NCBI GenBank assembly: GCA_963792815.1
Contig: CAWBXR010000011.1
Location: forward strand, 319,653-383,652
DNA length: 64,000 nucleotides
Source of the DNA: JARRPM01 sp963792815
GTDB lineage: Bacteria > Pseudomonadota > Gammaproteobacteria > Pseudomonadales > Halieaceae
Reading direction: 5' to 3'
The translations under genes were made by a program, and so were the position numbers. The notes under the pieces are model-generated. The model did no database searches. It was not told where the DNA came from and saw nothing but the letters and a program-made list of their open reading frames with translations. The stretch's first letter is position 1; every line of letters begins with the position of its first letter. Positions 1 through 8,358 of the stretch are shown piece after piece.

Positions 1-864
1 ACGGGGGGTGGTCACCGGGTACATGCCACCAATAATCAAGCGGAGACCCTTAGAGACGCTGTGCTCCTCTTTGGTCTGGAACTCCCTGAAGCCCGAGGTT
101 CAGATGTTCCTATATGCAGAGACCTGGTCGGGGCCGGGGCTTGGGGTTCGCTGACTGAAATGTTTTCGGTCATGAACCTCTGCACAAGGTATGTTGTATT
201 GCGAAACTTTGATTCTCTGCCAGAAAAACATGATGCAAGTATGCATGGGGATATTGACATCTTGTGTACTGATTACGATGAATTTGCATTGCTTGCTAAC
301 GCCGAAGCAGTGTTTCCGCAGAGTTACCGCCGCTATTATTTCATTAACGTTGGTGGAGAAAAAATTCCGGTCGACATCCGGGACATTAACGAAAACTATT
401 ACTGTGCACGTTGGTCTCTCGACCTCATTCGTCATAGAGTTTCGAAACGTGGTATCTATGTTCCAGCGAAACAGGATTATGTTTATTCGCTGGCATACCA
501 CGCCTTGATGCACAAAAGAAACTTGTCGCCTGACTATGGCATAAAATTAGTCGCCCTGTTTGAAAGCATTCATCAAACAGACACGATAAGCAGTCACATG
601 GGGTATGTGGCGGAGACGCTCAATTTCTTCATGTTGGAAAATGGTTACAGATTCGTGCGCCCTCTGGATTGGTCGGTGTATTTCAATTATAGAAAAACCT
701 CGGAGATAGGCCCTGCAATATGGAAGCTTGTTTCCCGCCCACCAACAACACTCAAGCACATTAGACGTGAGGTGGAGACACTTTTCTCTCTATTTTATCG
801 GCAGCACCTCCGGGCGGGTATACGCCGAATTAGAAAATTGATCACCGCAAGAGGTGGGAGTTAA
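1..864 (+). CDS. Nucleotidyltransferase-fold protein of polysaccharide locus, probably 5'-truncated by window edge
   Basis: The frame is open from base 1 with no stop, so the true start may lie outside the window; internal candidates are GTG 61 and ATG 154, neither with a good ribosome binding site. The core reads YVVLRNFDSLP followed by HGDIDILC, the G-D-x-D pattern of the nucleotidyltransferase fold often seen in capsule and LPS loci; no substrate can be named. The residues before GTG 61 (VHATNNQAETLRDAVLLF) resemble the C-terminal end of nucleoside diphosphate kinase (VHGSDS...AxREIxLFF), hinting at an NDK-like domain fused upstream. It is followed 2 bp later by another accessory gene and is much less GC-rich than the housekeeping genes of the window. 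Confidence 0.6.
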   Translation, partial: TGGGHRVHATNNQAETLRDAVLLFGLELPEARGSDVPICRDLVGAGAWGSLTEMFSVMNLCTRYVVLRNFDSLPEKHDASMHGDIDILCTDYDEFALLANAEAVFPQSYRRYYFINVGGEKIPVDIRDINENYYCARWSLDLIRHRVSKRGIYVPAKQDYVYSLAYHALMHKRNLSPDYGIKLVALFESIHQTDTISSHMGYVAETLNFFMLENGYRFVRPLDWSVYFNYRKTSEIGPAIWKLVSRPPTTLKHIRREVETLFSLFYRQHLRAGIRRIRKLITARGGS

Positions 865-866
865 TT

Positions 867-1574
867 TTGCGCATAAGTGCAAAAAAACTCGTAGCTGCGA
901 TGCGCTTTGCTACTCTGGTCGCCCGCAATGACTTCCAGGCATTTTCTGCCAGAATTCAACCGCGGGTCAGATACCTTGACCTTGCCTGGTGTAACCCGAT
1001 GGATATTCGGCTCAGTACTCGTTATTTCGTTCCCAAAAGAGGTGGATTTCTATGCGGCGGTAATGAGATAGCGAAAGACTTACTCGGCAAAAACAGATAT
1101 CGCTTTATTGCTGCAGGAGATTGGGACAGGGACACTGCACCGATCGAAGATGTAATACATATTTCGAGAACGATCGCTCGCTTCGATAGAGGGCTCGACT
1201 GGGAATCTGTTGGGGAAGTATCATGGATGATGGAAAATATTATTGAGTTTGGTGTCCAGGATGGATGCCGAAACCTTGAGGATGTAGTAGCTCGCTGCGA
1301 AGCAATTGACGCTTTGAAGGATCAGTTGGAGCGCGACGGCCGGTTCTACGGCCGTCGAGAGTTACACCCCGGAAACTTTCGTGAAAAGGGCGGTATTGGT
1401 GTCAGTCTCGCTCGTAACGGAGACATAATATGGCTTTCAGATGGAGCGCATCGTCTTGCGCTAGCGCGTCTCCTTTCGGTAAAAGAAGTGCCTGTATGCA
1501 TACACATGATCCACTCTGAGGGCCTGGATAATGGCGCTTGGAGTCAGAATATTTACTTTCAACGCAGGTACTGA
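867..1574 (+). CDS. Uncharacterised protein with ParB/sulfiredoxin-fold-like C-terminal motif
   Basis: 235 residues from a TTG start supported by the AGGTGGGAG stretch at 852-860, about six bases upstream. The C-terminal third contains GGIGVSLARNGDIIWLSDGAHRLALARLL, in which D-G-x-H-R-L-A is the pattern of ParB-like nuclease-fold domains that bind nucleotides; the rest has no motif I recognise and no signal peptide or membrane segment. It lies 2 bp after the nucleotidyltransferase-fold gene, so the two are probably co-transcribed and may act together on a sugar- or polyol-phosphate precursor. That role is a guess from position; the fold assignment rests on one motif. Confidence 0.55.
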   Translation: MRISAKKLVAAMRFATLVARNDFQAFSARIQPRVRYLDLAWCNPMDIRLSTRYFVPKRGGFLCGGNEIAKDLLGKNRYRFIAAGDWDRDTAPIEDVIHISRTIARFDRGLDWESVGEVSWMMENIIEFGVQDGCRNLEDVVARCEAIDALKDQLERDGRFYGRRELHPGNFREKGGIGVSLARNGDIIWLSDGAHRLALARLLSVKEVPVCIHMIHSEGLDNGAWSQNIYFQRRY

Positions 1575-1684
1575 CGGCGGTTGTTTGTCCCCAACCTCGT
1601 TTTGGGTGCGCGACTAAGTATCTGCCAGCAGGGGGCGTGTGGAGGCAATGTCATTATTAGTACAGAAACAGGCAATAGTTTAGC

Positions 1685-2656
1685 GTGAAGATTTCAGTGG
1701 CCATGGCGACCTTTAACGGTGAGAAGTATCTCCCGGAACAGCTCAGTAGTTTTCTTGTGCAGGAACGCCTTCCTGACGAGCTTATTGTCTGTGACGATTG
1801 TTCAACGGACGGCAGTGTTGGGATTCTTGAGGACTTCGCAGCAAAAGCGCCTTTCAAGGTTGTGATTGAGCGAAATCAGGTTAGGCGTGGTGCCGCCGAA
1901 AGTTTTGGGCGGGCACTCTCGACCGCCAGCGGTGATCTCGTGTTTCTAAGTGATCAGGACGATGTCTGGCTTCCGCCAAAGATGGCGGCCGTTCTGCAGT
2001 TGCAAGAACAGCGCCCAGATAAGTTGATTTTTCTTAACGATGTTGCCATATGTGATGGGGATCTAACTTTAACCGGCTTGACGAAGTTGGGGCAGATGCA
2101 ATCAGCAGGGTACTCTCTGGACGCGTTTGTCATGGGATGTGCCGCCGCGGCACGCATTGATCTCCTGCGACTCTGCCTCCCCATTCCGCGGAATGTGCGT
2201 GGGCACGACAACTGGCTGGTAGCTTTCGCCAACAGCCTTGGTGCTACGTTCGTCTCCTTTGATGTCTTGCAACTATATCGGCGGCATGGTGCTAACCAGT
2301 CCAATGTTCTGCCCAATCGAACGACCCGCATTGGCAGATGGCATAGGATCCGGATGCAACTTGATAGGGCGGTTTCTGATGAGGCAGTGAAGAAAGCTGC
2401 GGAAGAATTAGATTTTGTCAGGCAGCTGATCGGGGGTTTGGAGAGAGCTGTTGGTCGTTGTGGCGGCGCATATGATGAGCAACTGCTGTATGCAATTGAG
2501 CTGCACAAGTCGAAGCTGGAGGCGCTACTCTTCCGGGGTAACCTGAGAGCGCGAGCTATACCGTTTCGAGTGCCGAGCGTGCTCTGGCACTGGCTTGTTG
2601 GTGGCTATAAGCCATTTAATGGTTTGCGCAGTGTAATAAGAGATATCATCGGATGA
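1685..2656 (+). CDS. Family 2 glycosyltransferase (rhamnosyltransferase-like)
   Basis: 323 residues from a GTG start. The N-terminus MKISVAMATFNGEKYLPEQL is the nucleotide-binding strand of GT-A glycosyltransferases, followed by IVCDDCSTDGS and, at residues 89-95, SDQDDVW, the DxD-type metal/nucleotide-sugar site. The SDQDD form is typical of rhamnosyl- and related O-antigen/capsule transferases. A C-terminal half of about 200 residues, with RRHGANQSN near residue 200, probably selects the acceptor. It should act in the cytoplasm, adding a sugar to a lipid-linked intermediate. The donor sugar cannot be read from sequence. A 110 bp gap separates it from the preceding gene. Confidence 0.85.
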   Translation: MKISVAMATFNGEKYLPEQLSSFLVQERLPDELIVCDDCSTDGSVGILEDFAAKAPFKVVIERNQVRRGAAESFGRALSTASGDLVFLSDQDDVWLPPKMAAVLQLQEQRPDKLIFLNDVAICDGDLTLTGLTKLGQMQSAGYSLDAFVMGCAAAARIDLLRLCLPIPRNVRGHDNWLVAFANSLGATFVSFDVLQLYRRHGANQSNVLPNRTTRIGRWHRIRMQLDRAVSDEAVKKAAEELDFVRQLIGGLERAVGRCGGAYDEQLLYAIELHKSKLEALLFRGNLRARAIPFRVPSVLWHWLVGGYKPFNGLRSVIRDIIG

Positions 2657-2732
2657 GTTCTGTTGATGTATTTCGGTGCTATTGCATCTCAATCCGCTTG
2701 GCGGATAGTTTCTCAGCTAAGGAATAAGTTAA

Positions 2733-3665
2733 GTGAGCTCTGCAGTTGACGTTGTTTATACTTGGGTGAATCACGATGATCCAGAGTGGATAGAAACATA
2801 CCATCAGGCATGCAGTTATCATGCTCCGGATGTCAACGCTCATATTAGCGTTAACAATATGGCAAGATTTCAAAGCCGTAATGAAATTGTTTACTCAATC
2901 CGCTCTGTTCGACGCTTCGCGCCCTGGGTCGACAGAATATTTGTCGTCACGAACTGTGCTCTACCGGCCCAACTTCTTAGTGACCGTGCAGTGATTAGGG
3001 TTTGTCATGAGGAAATATTCCCGGATACTTCTCTGCTGCCGACTTTCAACTCGCGCGCTATTGAAGCCAATTTGCACCGTATACCAGGCATTACTGAGCG
3101 TATACTGTATTTCAATGACGACTTTTTTCTCTGTCGTTCGGCTACTCCTGAAGAGTTTTTCCCGACCACAGGGTCAGTGTCGGTTTTTCCATCAAAACAC
3201 GATGTTCCTTACGGTCGGGCCAATGGTCTTAGGCCCATAGACTATGGGGCACTAAACGCCTGTGAGTTGCTTACTAATGACTTCGGTTACAGGCCTGTCA
3301 AGAAATTACATCATTCTCCGTACCCTTTGATGAAGAGTTTTCTGACGGAGCTCGAGGAGATGTATCCCGAGAGGTTTGCAGCAACACGCTCTCATAAGTT
3401 TCGCGACAACAGCGATATTCCTCCCGCCACCACCCTTCAAGCGTATTATGCCGTTGCGACGGGTCGCGGTGAATTGCGTCAGATAGCTTCGCGTTATGTA
3501 GATATTGGTGATCCGCTATTTCCATTGTTGATTCACCCTTTTTCCCCGTTGCGTAGGGGTAAGTATCAGACCCTTTGCCTGAACGAAGTGACGCATCCAA
3601 GGTATTTTTCAGGGTTACGTGATGCGCTCGTTCGTCGCTTTCTCGAGTCGATGTTTCATGAGTAA
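2733..3665 (+). CDS. Stealth-family capsular polysaccharide phosphotransferase
   Basis: 310 residues from a GTG start. Conserved blocks of the Stealth family are present in order: CR1 VDVVYTWVNHDDPEW at residues 5-19; CR2 from about residue 45, with NEIVYSIRSVRRFAPWVDRI and then RILYFNDDFFL near 123-133; and a CR3-like block SHKFRDNSDIPP in the C-terminal third. The family transfers hexose-1-phosphate (and related sugar phosphates) to make phosphodiester-linked capsules, and includes human GlcNAc-1-phosphotransferase. The next gene starts inside its 3' end (8 bp overlap), tying it to CDP-glycerol synthesis. It could alternatively transfer another sugar phosphate. Confidence 0.88.
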   Translation: MSSAVDVVYTWVNHDDPEWIETYHQACSYHAPDVNAHISVNNMARFQSRNEIVYSIRSVRRFAPWVDRIFVVTNCALPAQLLSDRAVIRVCHEEIFPDTSLLPTFNSRAIEANLHRIPGITERILYFNDDFFLCRSATPEEFFPTTGSVSVFPSKHDVPYGRANGLRPIDYGALNACELLTNDFGYRPVKKLHHSPYPLMKSFLTELEEMYPERFAATRSHKFRDNSDIPPATTLQAYYAVATGRGELRQIASRYVDIGDPLFPLLIHPFSPLRRGKYQTLCLNEVTHPRYFSGLRDALVRRFLESMFHE

Positions 3666-4050
3666 GACAGTAATCACCTTTGGCACCTTTGATGTTTTTC
3701 ACGTTGGGCACCTGCGTATTCTGGAACGTGCTGCGAGTCACGGTGACAAGTTGATTGTGGGTGTATCAACAGATCAGCTTAACTTCGACAAAAAGGGCCG
3801 TGCTCCAGTTTACGACCAGCATCAGCGGTTGGAGATTATCTGCGCCCTACGATGTGTGGCTGAGGTGTTCTTTGAGGAATCGCTCGAGTTAAAGCGCCAT
3901 TACCTTGAAGTTCATCAGGCCGATGTGTTGGTGATGGGAGATGACTGGCGAGGCAAGTTCGATGAATTCACCGACATCTGCCAGGTGTTCTACCTTGAGC
4001 GTACACCGGCTATTTCCACTACTCAGGTTATCGAGCAAATTCGAAGCTAG
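3658..4050 (+). CDS. tagD: Glycerol-3-phosphate cytidylyltransferase (TagD-like)
   Basis: 130 residues; the ATG at 3658 places GTFDVFHVGH at residues 9-18, the CTP-binding HxGH signature, so the longer in-frame start at 3619 is not preferred. MGDDWRGKFDE and the C-terminal RTPAISTT motif are those of TagD/GCT enzymes, which convert CTP and sn-glycerol-3-phosphate to CDP-glycerol in the cytoplasm. It overlaps the Stealth gene by 8 bp, implying coupled translation. CDP-glycerol is the donor for the CDP-glycerol transferase encoded convergently just downstream. The close relative ethanolamine-phosphate cytidylyltransferase has similar motifs, but the short single-domain length fits TagD. Confidence 0.88.
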   Translation: MSKTVITFGTFDVFHVGHLRILERAASHGDKLIVGVSTDQLNFDKKGRAPVYDQHQRLEIICALRCVAEVFFEESLELKRHYLEVHQADVLVMGDDWRGKFDEFTDICQVFYLERTPAISTTQVIEQIRS

Positions 4051-5210
4051 GCGGCGACAAGCCGCCCAATTCGATTCAGCTGAAAATTCGACGTGTAACC
4101 GTTCTGGAATTCGCCATAGATCGCGTCGCTTACCTCGTCTTGCTTTGCTTGGTATTTTGCCTGGCAAGCCTGTGTATGCAGCAAGGCATAATTTAGCGCG
4201 TCTTCAAGAGCCTCCATATCAGATACGACCTCACCAAATCGATATTCCGGGCCGAGCGAAAAGCCGTTCTTGAACGGGGGTTTCACGTCCAGGAATATCG
4301 TCGGGCGTTCAAGAGCAAGGTAATCGAAGGCGATGGATGACCAGTCGCATAACAGGATGTCTGCGTGCAGCAGCAATTCTTCGGAGTCAGCGTAGTCCTT
4401 CATCGAACAGTGCGCCACATTCTCCACCGGGGTGGCACTGATGTGGGCGTTCAGGTGGCTGCGAATCACCAATGTGGCGTTCTGGGCGCCGCAGATCTGC
4501 GCCAACCGCTGAATGAATGAATCCTGGGTTTCGCCGAATGGAAATAACTCCCTGCCGCTGTCGTCCTGTTGCCAGGTCGGCGCATACAGGACAATGCGTC
4601 GTGTGGCGGGGATGCCGAGTAAGTCATGCAGGTCGTGTTTTGGAGTGTCTTGCCTGAACAGTTTATCTGCTCTTGCGTAGCCAAGACTGAATACCTGCTC
4701 GGGGTCAAAGCCGAATTTTTCCTGATAGATCTTTTTCAGCAGTGGAGACGACACCCATACCTCGTCATACCGGTGTTGTAGTCTAAAGTCATCGGGAACG
4801 AATCCCTTGAACGGAATGCCATGCCATACGTCAATAAACTTAATGTCGGTAAAGCGCACCAGCGGAGTCATCGCGTGGAGGCCGTGATCGGTTATCATCA
4901 CTGTCGTTTTTCGCAATGCCAGCATATCCCGAAGCCGATTACACCTGAGAACATTCACGCCCTCTTGCTCAAGTTTTGCGCTGTAGTCCGGGTCAAGCGA
5001 AAGAAAGTGCAGACTAAAACTCTGCGTAAAGGAGCGTTGCCACTCCTCGTAAAGTGCTTTCAGGTTTCCAGATAGTTGGTGGCCGTACATCACAACCATG
5101 GGAGTTGCGGGTCGTCTGCTGAATGGGCGCAGTGCCATGACGAGCAGTGTAAATACGGCCTGTTTTGCCAGTAACAACCAGTGTCTCGGGTTGTGCTTAT
5201 CTATTTTCAA
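4047..5210 (-). CDS. CDP-glycerol:glycerophosphate glycerophosphotransferase (TagB/TagF-like)
   Basis: 387 residues. The hallmark blocks of the family are present: VWHGIPFKGF, holding the catalytic His, and DILLCDWSSIAFDYLALERPTIF, the counterpart of TDYSS in TagF, which binds the CDP-glycerol phosphates. A short basic, hydrophobic N-terminus (LLLAKQAVFTLLVMALRPFSRR) suggests peripheral membrane association. The reaction adds glycerol phosphate to a lipid-linked acceptor or polymer. Single-domain size resembles TagB (one unit) as well as the catalytic half of TagF. Its stop shares the palindrome CTAG with the stop of the convergent cytidylyltransferase gene, and its start overlaps the epimerase gene by 14 bp. 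Confidence 0.87.
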   Translation of the reverse strand: MKIDKHNPRHWLLLAKQAVFTLLVMALRPFSRRPATPMVVMYGHQLSGNLKALYEEWQRSFTQSFSLHFLSLDPDYSAKLEQEGVNVLRCNRLRDMLALRKTTVMITDHGLHAMTPLVRFTDIKFIDVWHGIPFKGFVPDDFRLQHRYDEVWVSSPLLKKIYQEKFGFDPEQVFSLGYARADKLFRQDTPKHDLHDLLGIPATRRIVLYAPTWQQDDSGRELFPFGETQDSFIQRLAQICGAQNATLVIRSHLNAHISATPVENVAHCSMKDYADSEELLLHADILLCDWSSIAFDYLALERPTIFLDVKPPFKNGFSLGPEYRFGEVVSDMEALEDALNYALLHTQACQAKYQAKQDEVSDAIYGEFQNGYTSNFQLNRIGRLVAA

Positions 5211-6357
5211 GAGCTGAACGTTCCGTCTTCGCCCCTATGTTCCCGACGTTTTTTGATTCGATAGGAGCATTTTCGACCGGACTGAGGTGAGCCAGTGTGT
5301 CGACAATAATGGCTGAGGGGGAAATATCTTTACGCTCCGGGGCTTGCTCATACTGTTTCAGGTCTTTCAATACGCGTGCGGCAATTTCGTAGTCGTAGTT
5401 ACAGATCACAGCATTGTGCCCGATACCTTCCTGGCGTTCACTCGTCGAGCGCATGATGATGCAAGGCTTGCCGATGTAATAGCACTCCTCCTGATTGCTG
5501 CCGCCATCAGTAATTACCAGGGCGGCATGCTTCACCAGCTTTACGAATTCAAAATAGCTGTAGCGTGGTCGTAACTCGATGTTTGGCTGCTTCTTGAGGC
5601 TTTCCATCATCCCGAATTCGACCAGCTTTTGTTCCGTTGGTTTATGCAGGATGAGAAGCACCGGGATATCATTACTGGTCTTTACAAGAATCTGAATAAT
5701 CTTTTCTAGTTGTGTTTTCGAAAAGATATTTTCAAATCGGTGGATCGAGGCTATCGCGAATCGATGGACCGGTATATCGATATCCGCGTCATCGATAGCC
5801 TGTTCGCTCAGCCGCAGAGAGTCCAGGAGCGTGTTGTGAACAGTGTCGATCTTCGTTCCACTGTATTTCTCTAAATTGGAAAGCGCCCATTCACCCGGAG
5901 CGAAGTAAATGTTCGAGAGTTTAAAGGTTAATATACGGGTAAGCTCTTCAGGAAATGGTTGTAGCAGATTGAATGAGCGCAAACCGGACTCGACGTGCGC
6001 AGATCTTTGGCCAGCTAGTCGCGCAAGCATGGAGCCGAGCAGGGTCGAGAATGTATCCCCATGGTTGAGGACGACGCCCCCTTTGTCACCCTGCCATACT
6101 AATTGGCGGTGTTTGAGGGTGAAAAGAATGATTCTCACAGACCAGGCAAGCATCTGAAAGATTCCGGTTATATCCTTCCCGCTGTAGAGCGTGACATCCG
6201 GCTCTTTTATGCCAAACTCTTCGCGGATGTTGCTTACCGTGGCCTGGTGTTGCCCGCTGAATATAAAGTTATAAGGTATGTCGCGCTGCTGGAGTTCTAC
6301 CATGACAGGCGCCATCTTGATCAGCTGTGCTTTGGTGCCAACAAACATATGAATCAT
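5197..6357 (-). CDS. UDP-N-acetylglucosamine 2-epimerase, non-hydrolysing
   Basis: 386 residues. GTKAQLIKMAPV near the N-terminus, HGDTFST, HVESGLRS, PFPEELTR, SIHRFEN and DGGSNQEE match the order and key acid/His positions of non-hydrolysing UDP-GlcNAc 2-epimerases (the WecB family), which interconvert UDP-GlcNAc and UDP-ManNAc. ManNAc is commonly the linkage-unit sugar of glycerol-phosphate polymers, so its pairing with the overlapping downstream glycerophosphotransferase gene makes sense. Only 6 bp separate it from the dxs stop codon upstream, so it may be transcribed from the dxs promoter. Some divergence (HVES for HVEA) could mean a different UDP-sugar substrate. Confidence 0.85.
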   Translation of the reverse strand: MIHMFVGTKAQLIKMAPVMVELQQRDIPYNFIFSGQHQATVSNIREEFGIKEPDVTLYSGKDITGIFQMLAWSVRIILFTLKHRQLVWQGDKGGVVLNHGDTFSTLLGSMLARLAGQRSAHVESGLRSFNLLQPFPEELTRILTFKLSNIYFAPGEWALSNLEKYSGTKIDTVHNTLLDSLRLSEQAIDDADIDIPVHRFAIASIHRFENIFSKTQLEKIIQILVKTSNDIPVLLILHKPTEQKLVEFGMMESLKKQPNIELRPRYSYFEFVKLVKHAALVITDGGSNQEECYYIGKPCIIMRSTSERQEGIGHNAVICNYDYEIAARVLKDLKQYEQAPERKDISPSAIIVDTLAHLSPVENAPIESKNVGNIGAKTERSALENR

Positions 6358-6363
6358 GTTTGA

Positions 6364-8319
6364 CTAGCCTGATACTTCTATAGGCTTACCGATTTTCAGG
6401 TTATTCGCGGGCGAGGAGATATTGAATCTAGGCCCCAGCCGCTGCTCCACAGCCGCCACGATTCCCTGGCTATCGAGACCAACCCAGGCCCTTTGCTCTT
6501 GCTGGCTACCGTGCTCTATAAACTGGTCTGGGATTCCGAGGTTCAGAATGCCCGATGCTAAACCATTTTTGACTATTACGTCTGTGACGAGACTGCCCGC
6601 GCCTCCCGCCAATGCATTGTCCTCCAGGGTTACCAGAAGCTCGTGCCGTGAAGCTACCTCCAGCACCATCCCCTCATCCAACGGCTTAACCCACCGCATG
6701 TCCACCACAGTCGCGTTCAGTTCCTCCGCCGCAGCCATCGCCTCATTCAACAACGCCCCGAAACTCAAAATAGCCACCCGCTCACCGCGCCGCACTTCCA
6801 CCGCCTTGCCGATCTCCATCGCCGTCATTTCATTGGCGATAATGGCCCCCGGCCCGGTTCCCCTGGGGTAGCGAATGGCGGCGGGCCCCTTGTGCTGGTA
6901 GGCGGTATACAGCATCTGCCTGCATTCGTTCTCGTCAGAGGGCGCGCCGATCACCATGTTCGGGATGCAGCGCAGGAAGCTGAGGTCGAAAGCCCCGTGG
7001 TGGGTGGGGCCGTCCTGGCCGACCAGGCCGGCGCGATCGATGGCGAAGGTCACGTCCAGGTTTTGCAGGGCCACGTCGTGGATCAGCTGGTCGTAGCCGC
7101 GCTGCAGGAAGGTGGAGTAGATGGCGACTACTGGCTTCAGGCCGTCGCAGGCCATCCCCGCGGCCAGGGTGATGGCGTGCTGCTCGGCAATCGCCACATC
7201 GTAATAGCGGTCCTTGAAGCGCCTGGCGAAATCCACCATGCCGGAGCCTTCGCACATGGCCGGGGTGATGCCCACCAGGCGTTTGTCCTGCTCGGCCATG
7301 TCGCACAGCCAGCGGCCGAAAACATCCTGGTACTTGGGCAGCTTCGGGGCGACCGGTGCGGGGGCGGCCAGAGCGGGCCCCTTCGGCTTGGCCTCTATCT
7401 TGTTGACCGCGTGGTAGCCCACCGGGTCCGCCTCGGCGGGGGCAAAACCCTTGCCCTTCATGGTACGTATGTGCAGGAATTGCGGGCCTTCCAGCTCTTT
7501 CATATTCTCCAGGGTCTGGACCAGTCCCGGCAGGTCGTGGCCGTCGAGGGGGCCGATATAGTGAAAGCCCAGCTCCTCGAACATGGTGCCGGGGGCCACC
7601 ATGCCTTTCATGTGTTCCTCGGTGCGCTTGGCCAGCTCCCAGGCCGGGCGTATCTTCTCCAGCACCTTTTTTGAGCCCTCGCGCATGGCGATATAGGTCT
7701 TGCTCGCCCAGATCTTGGCGAAATAGGTGGCGAGCCCGCCCAGGTTGTGCCCGATCGACATCTGGTTGTCGTTCAGTATCACCAGCATGTTGGGCCGCTC
7801 GTGCCCGGCATGTGCCAGTGCCTCGAAGGCCATGCCGCCGGTGATGGCGCCGTCACCTATTACCGCGATGACCTTGCGGTCGATGCCCTGGTGTTTGGCC
7901 GCCAGGGCCATGCCCATGGCGGCTGAGATGCTGGTGGAGGAATGGCCGACCCCGAAGGTGTCGTATTCGCTTTCGCTGCGCTTGGGAAAGCCCGCCAGCC
8001 CGCCGGCCTGGCGCATGCTGTGCATCTGCCGCATCCGGCCGGTCAGGATCTTGTGGGGGTAGGTCTGGTGACCGACATCCCAGACAATGCGGTCCTGGGG
8101 TGTGTTGTAGATGTAGTGCAGGGCCACGGTGAGTTCGACCACGCCCAGCCCCGCCCCGAAATGTCCGCCGGACTGCCCGATGCTGTAAAGCAGGTAGCTG
8201 CGCAGTTCCCGGGTGAGTTGCTTCAGCTGCGCCATGTTCAGCTCGCGCAGGGAAGCGCCCTGGTCGATGGTATCCAGCAGGGGGGTCGCGGGTGGTAGTA
8301 CGGGAATTTCCGAGAGCAT
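6364..8319 (-). CDS. dxs: 1-deoxy-D-xylulose-5-phosphate synthase
   Basis: 651 residues, normal length. The enzyme condenses pyruvate and glyceraldehyde-3-phosphate to DXP, the first step of the MEP isoprenoid pathway and a source for thiamine and pyridoxal. Visible are SGGHFGAGLG at 50-59, the TPP-binding GDGAITGG at 155-162 with NDN at 183-185, and the transketolase-like C-terminal half (DVAIAEQHAITLAAGMA, DRAGLVGQDGPTHHG, IRYPRG). The usual neighbours ispA and xseB are absent; instead the polysaccharide epimerase follows 6 bp after its stop. The last roughly 60 codons are less GC-rich than the rest, marking the edge of the accessory block. Confidence 0.96.
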   Translation of the reverse strand: MLSEIPVLPPATPLLDTIDQGASLRELNMAQLKQLTRELRSYLLYSIGQSGGHFGAGLGVVELTVALHYIYNTPQDRIVWDVGHQTYPHKILTGRMRQMHSMRQAGGLAGFPKRSESEYDTFGVGHSSTSISAAMGMALAAKHQGIDRKVIAVIGDGAITGGMAFEALAHAGHERPNMLVILNDNQMSIGHNLGGLATYFAKIWASKTYIAMREGSKKVLEKIRPAWELAKRTEEHMKGMVAPGTMFEELGFHYIGPLDGHDLPGLVQTLENMKELEGPQFLHIRTMKGKGFAPAEADPVGYHAVNKIEAKPKGPALAAPAPVAPKLPKYQDVFGRWLCDMAEQDKRLVGITPAMCEGSGMVDFARRFKDRYYDVAIAEQHAITLAAGMACDGLKPVVAIYSTFLQRGYDQLIHDVALQNLDVTFAIDRAGLVGQDGPTHHGAFDLSFLRCIPNMVIGAPSDENECRQMLYTAYQHKGPAAIRYPRGTGPGAIIANEMTAMEIGKAVEVRRGERVAILSFGALLNEAMAAAEELNATVVDMRWVKPLDEGMVLEVASRHELLVTLEDNALAGGAGSLVTDVIVKNGLASGILNLGIPDQFIEHGSQQEQRAWVGLDSQGIVAAVEQRLGPRFNISSPANNLKIGKPIEVSG

Positions 8320-8358
8320 AGGCGCGATTCTAGCGCATAATCGGCCAAAAGTAGCCCA

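Noticed and set aside
6892..7674. Plus-strand frame opposite dxs
   Set aside because: A shadow of high-GC coding on the other strand; dxs is complete with all catalytic motifs.
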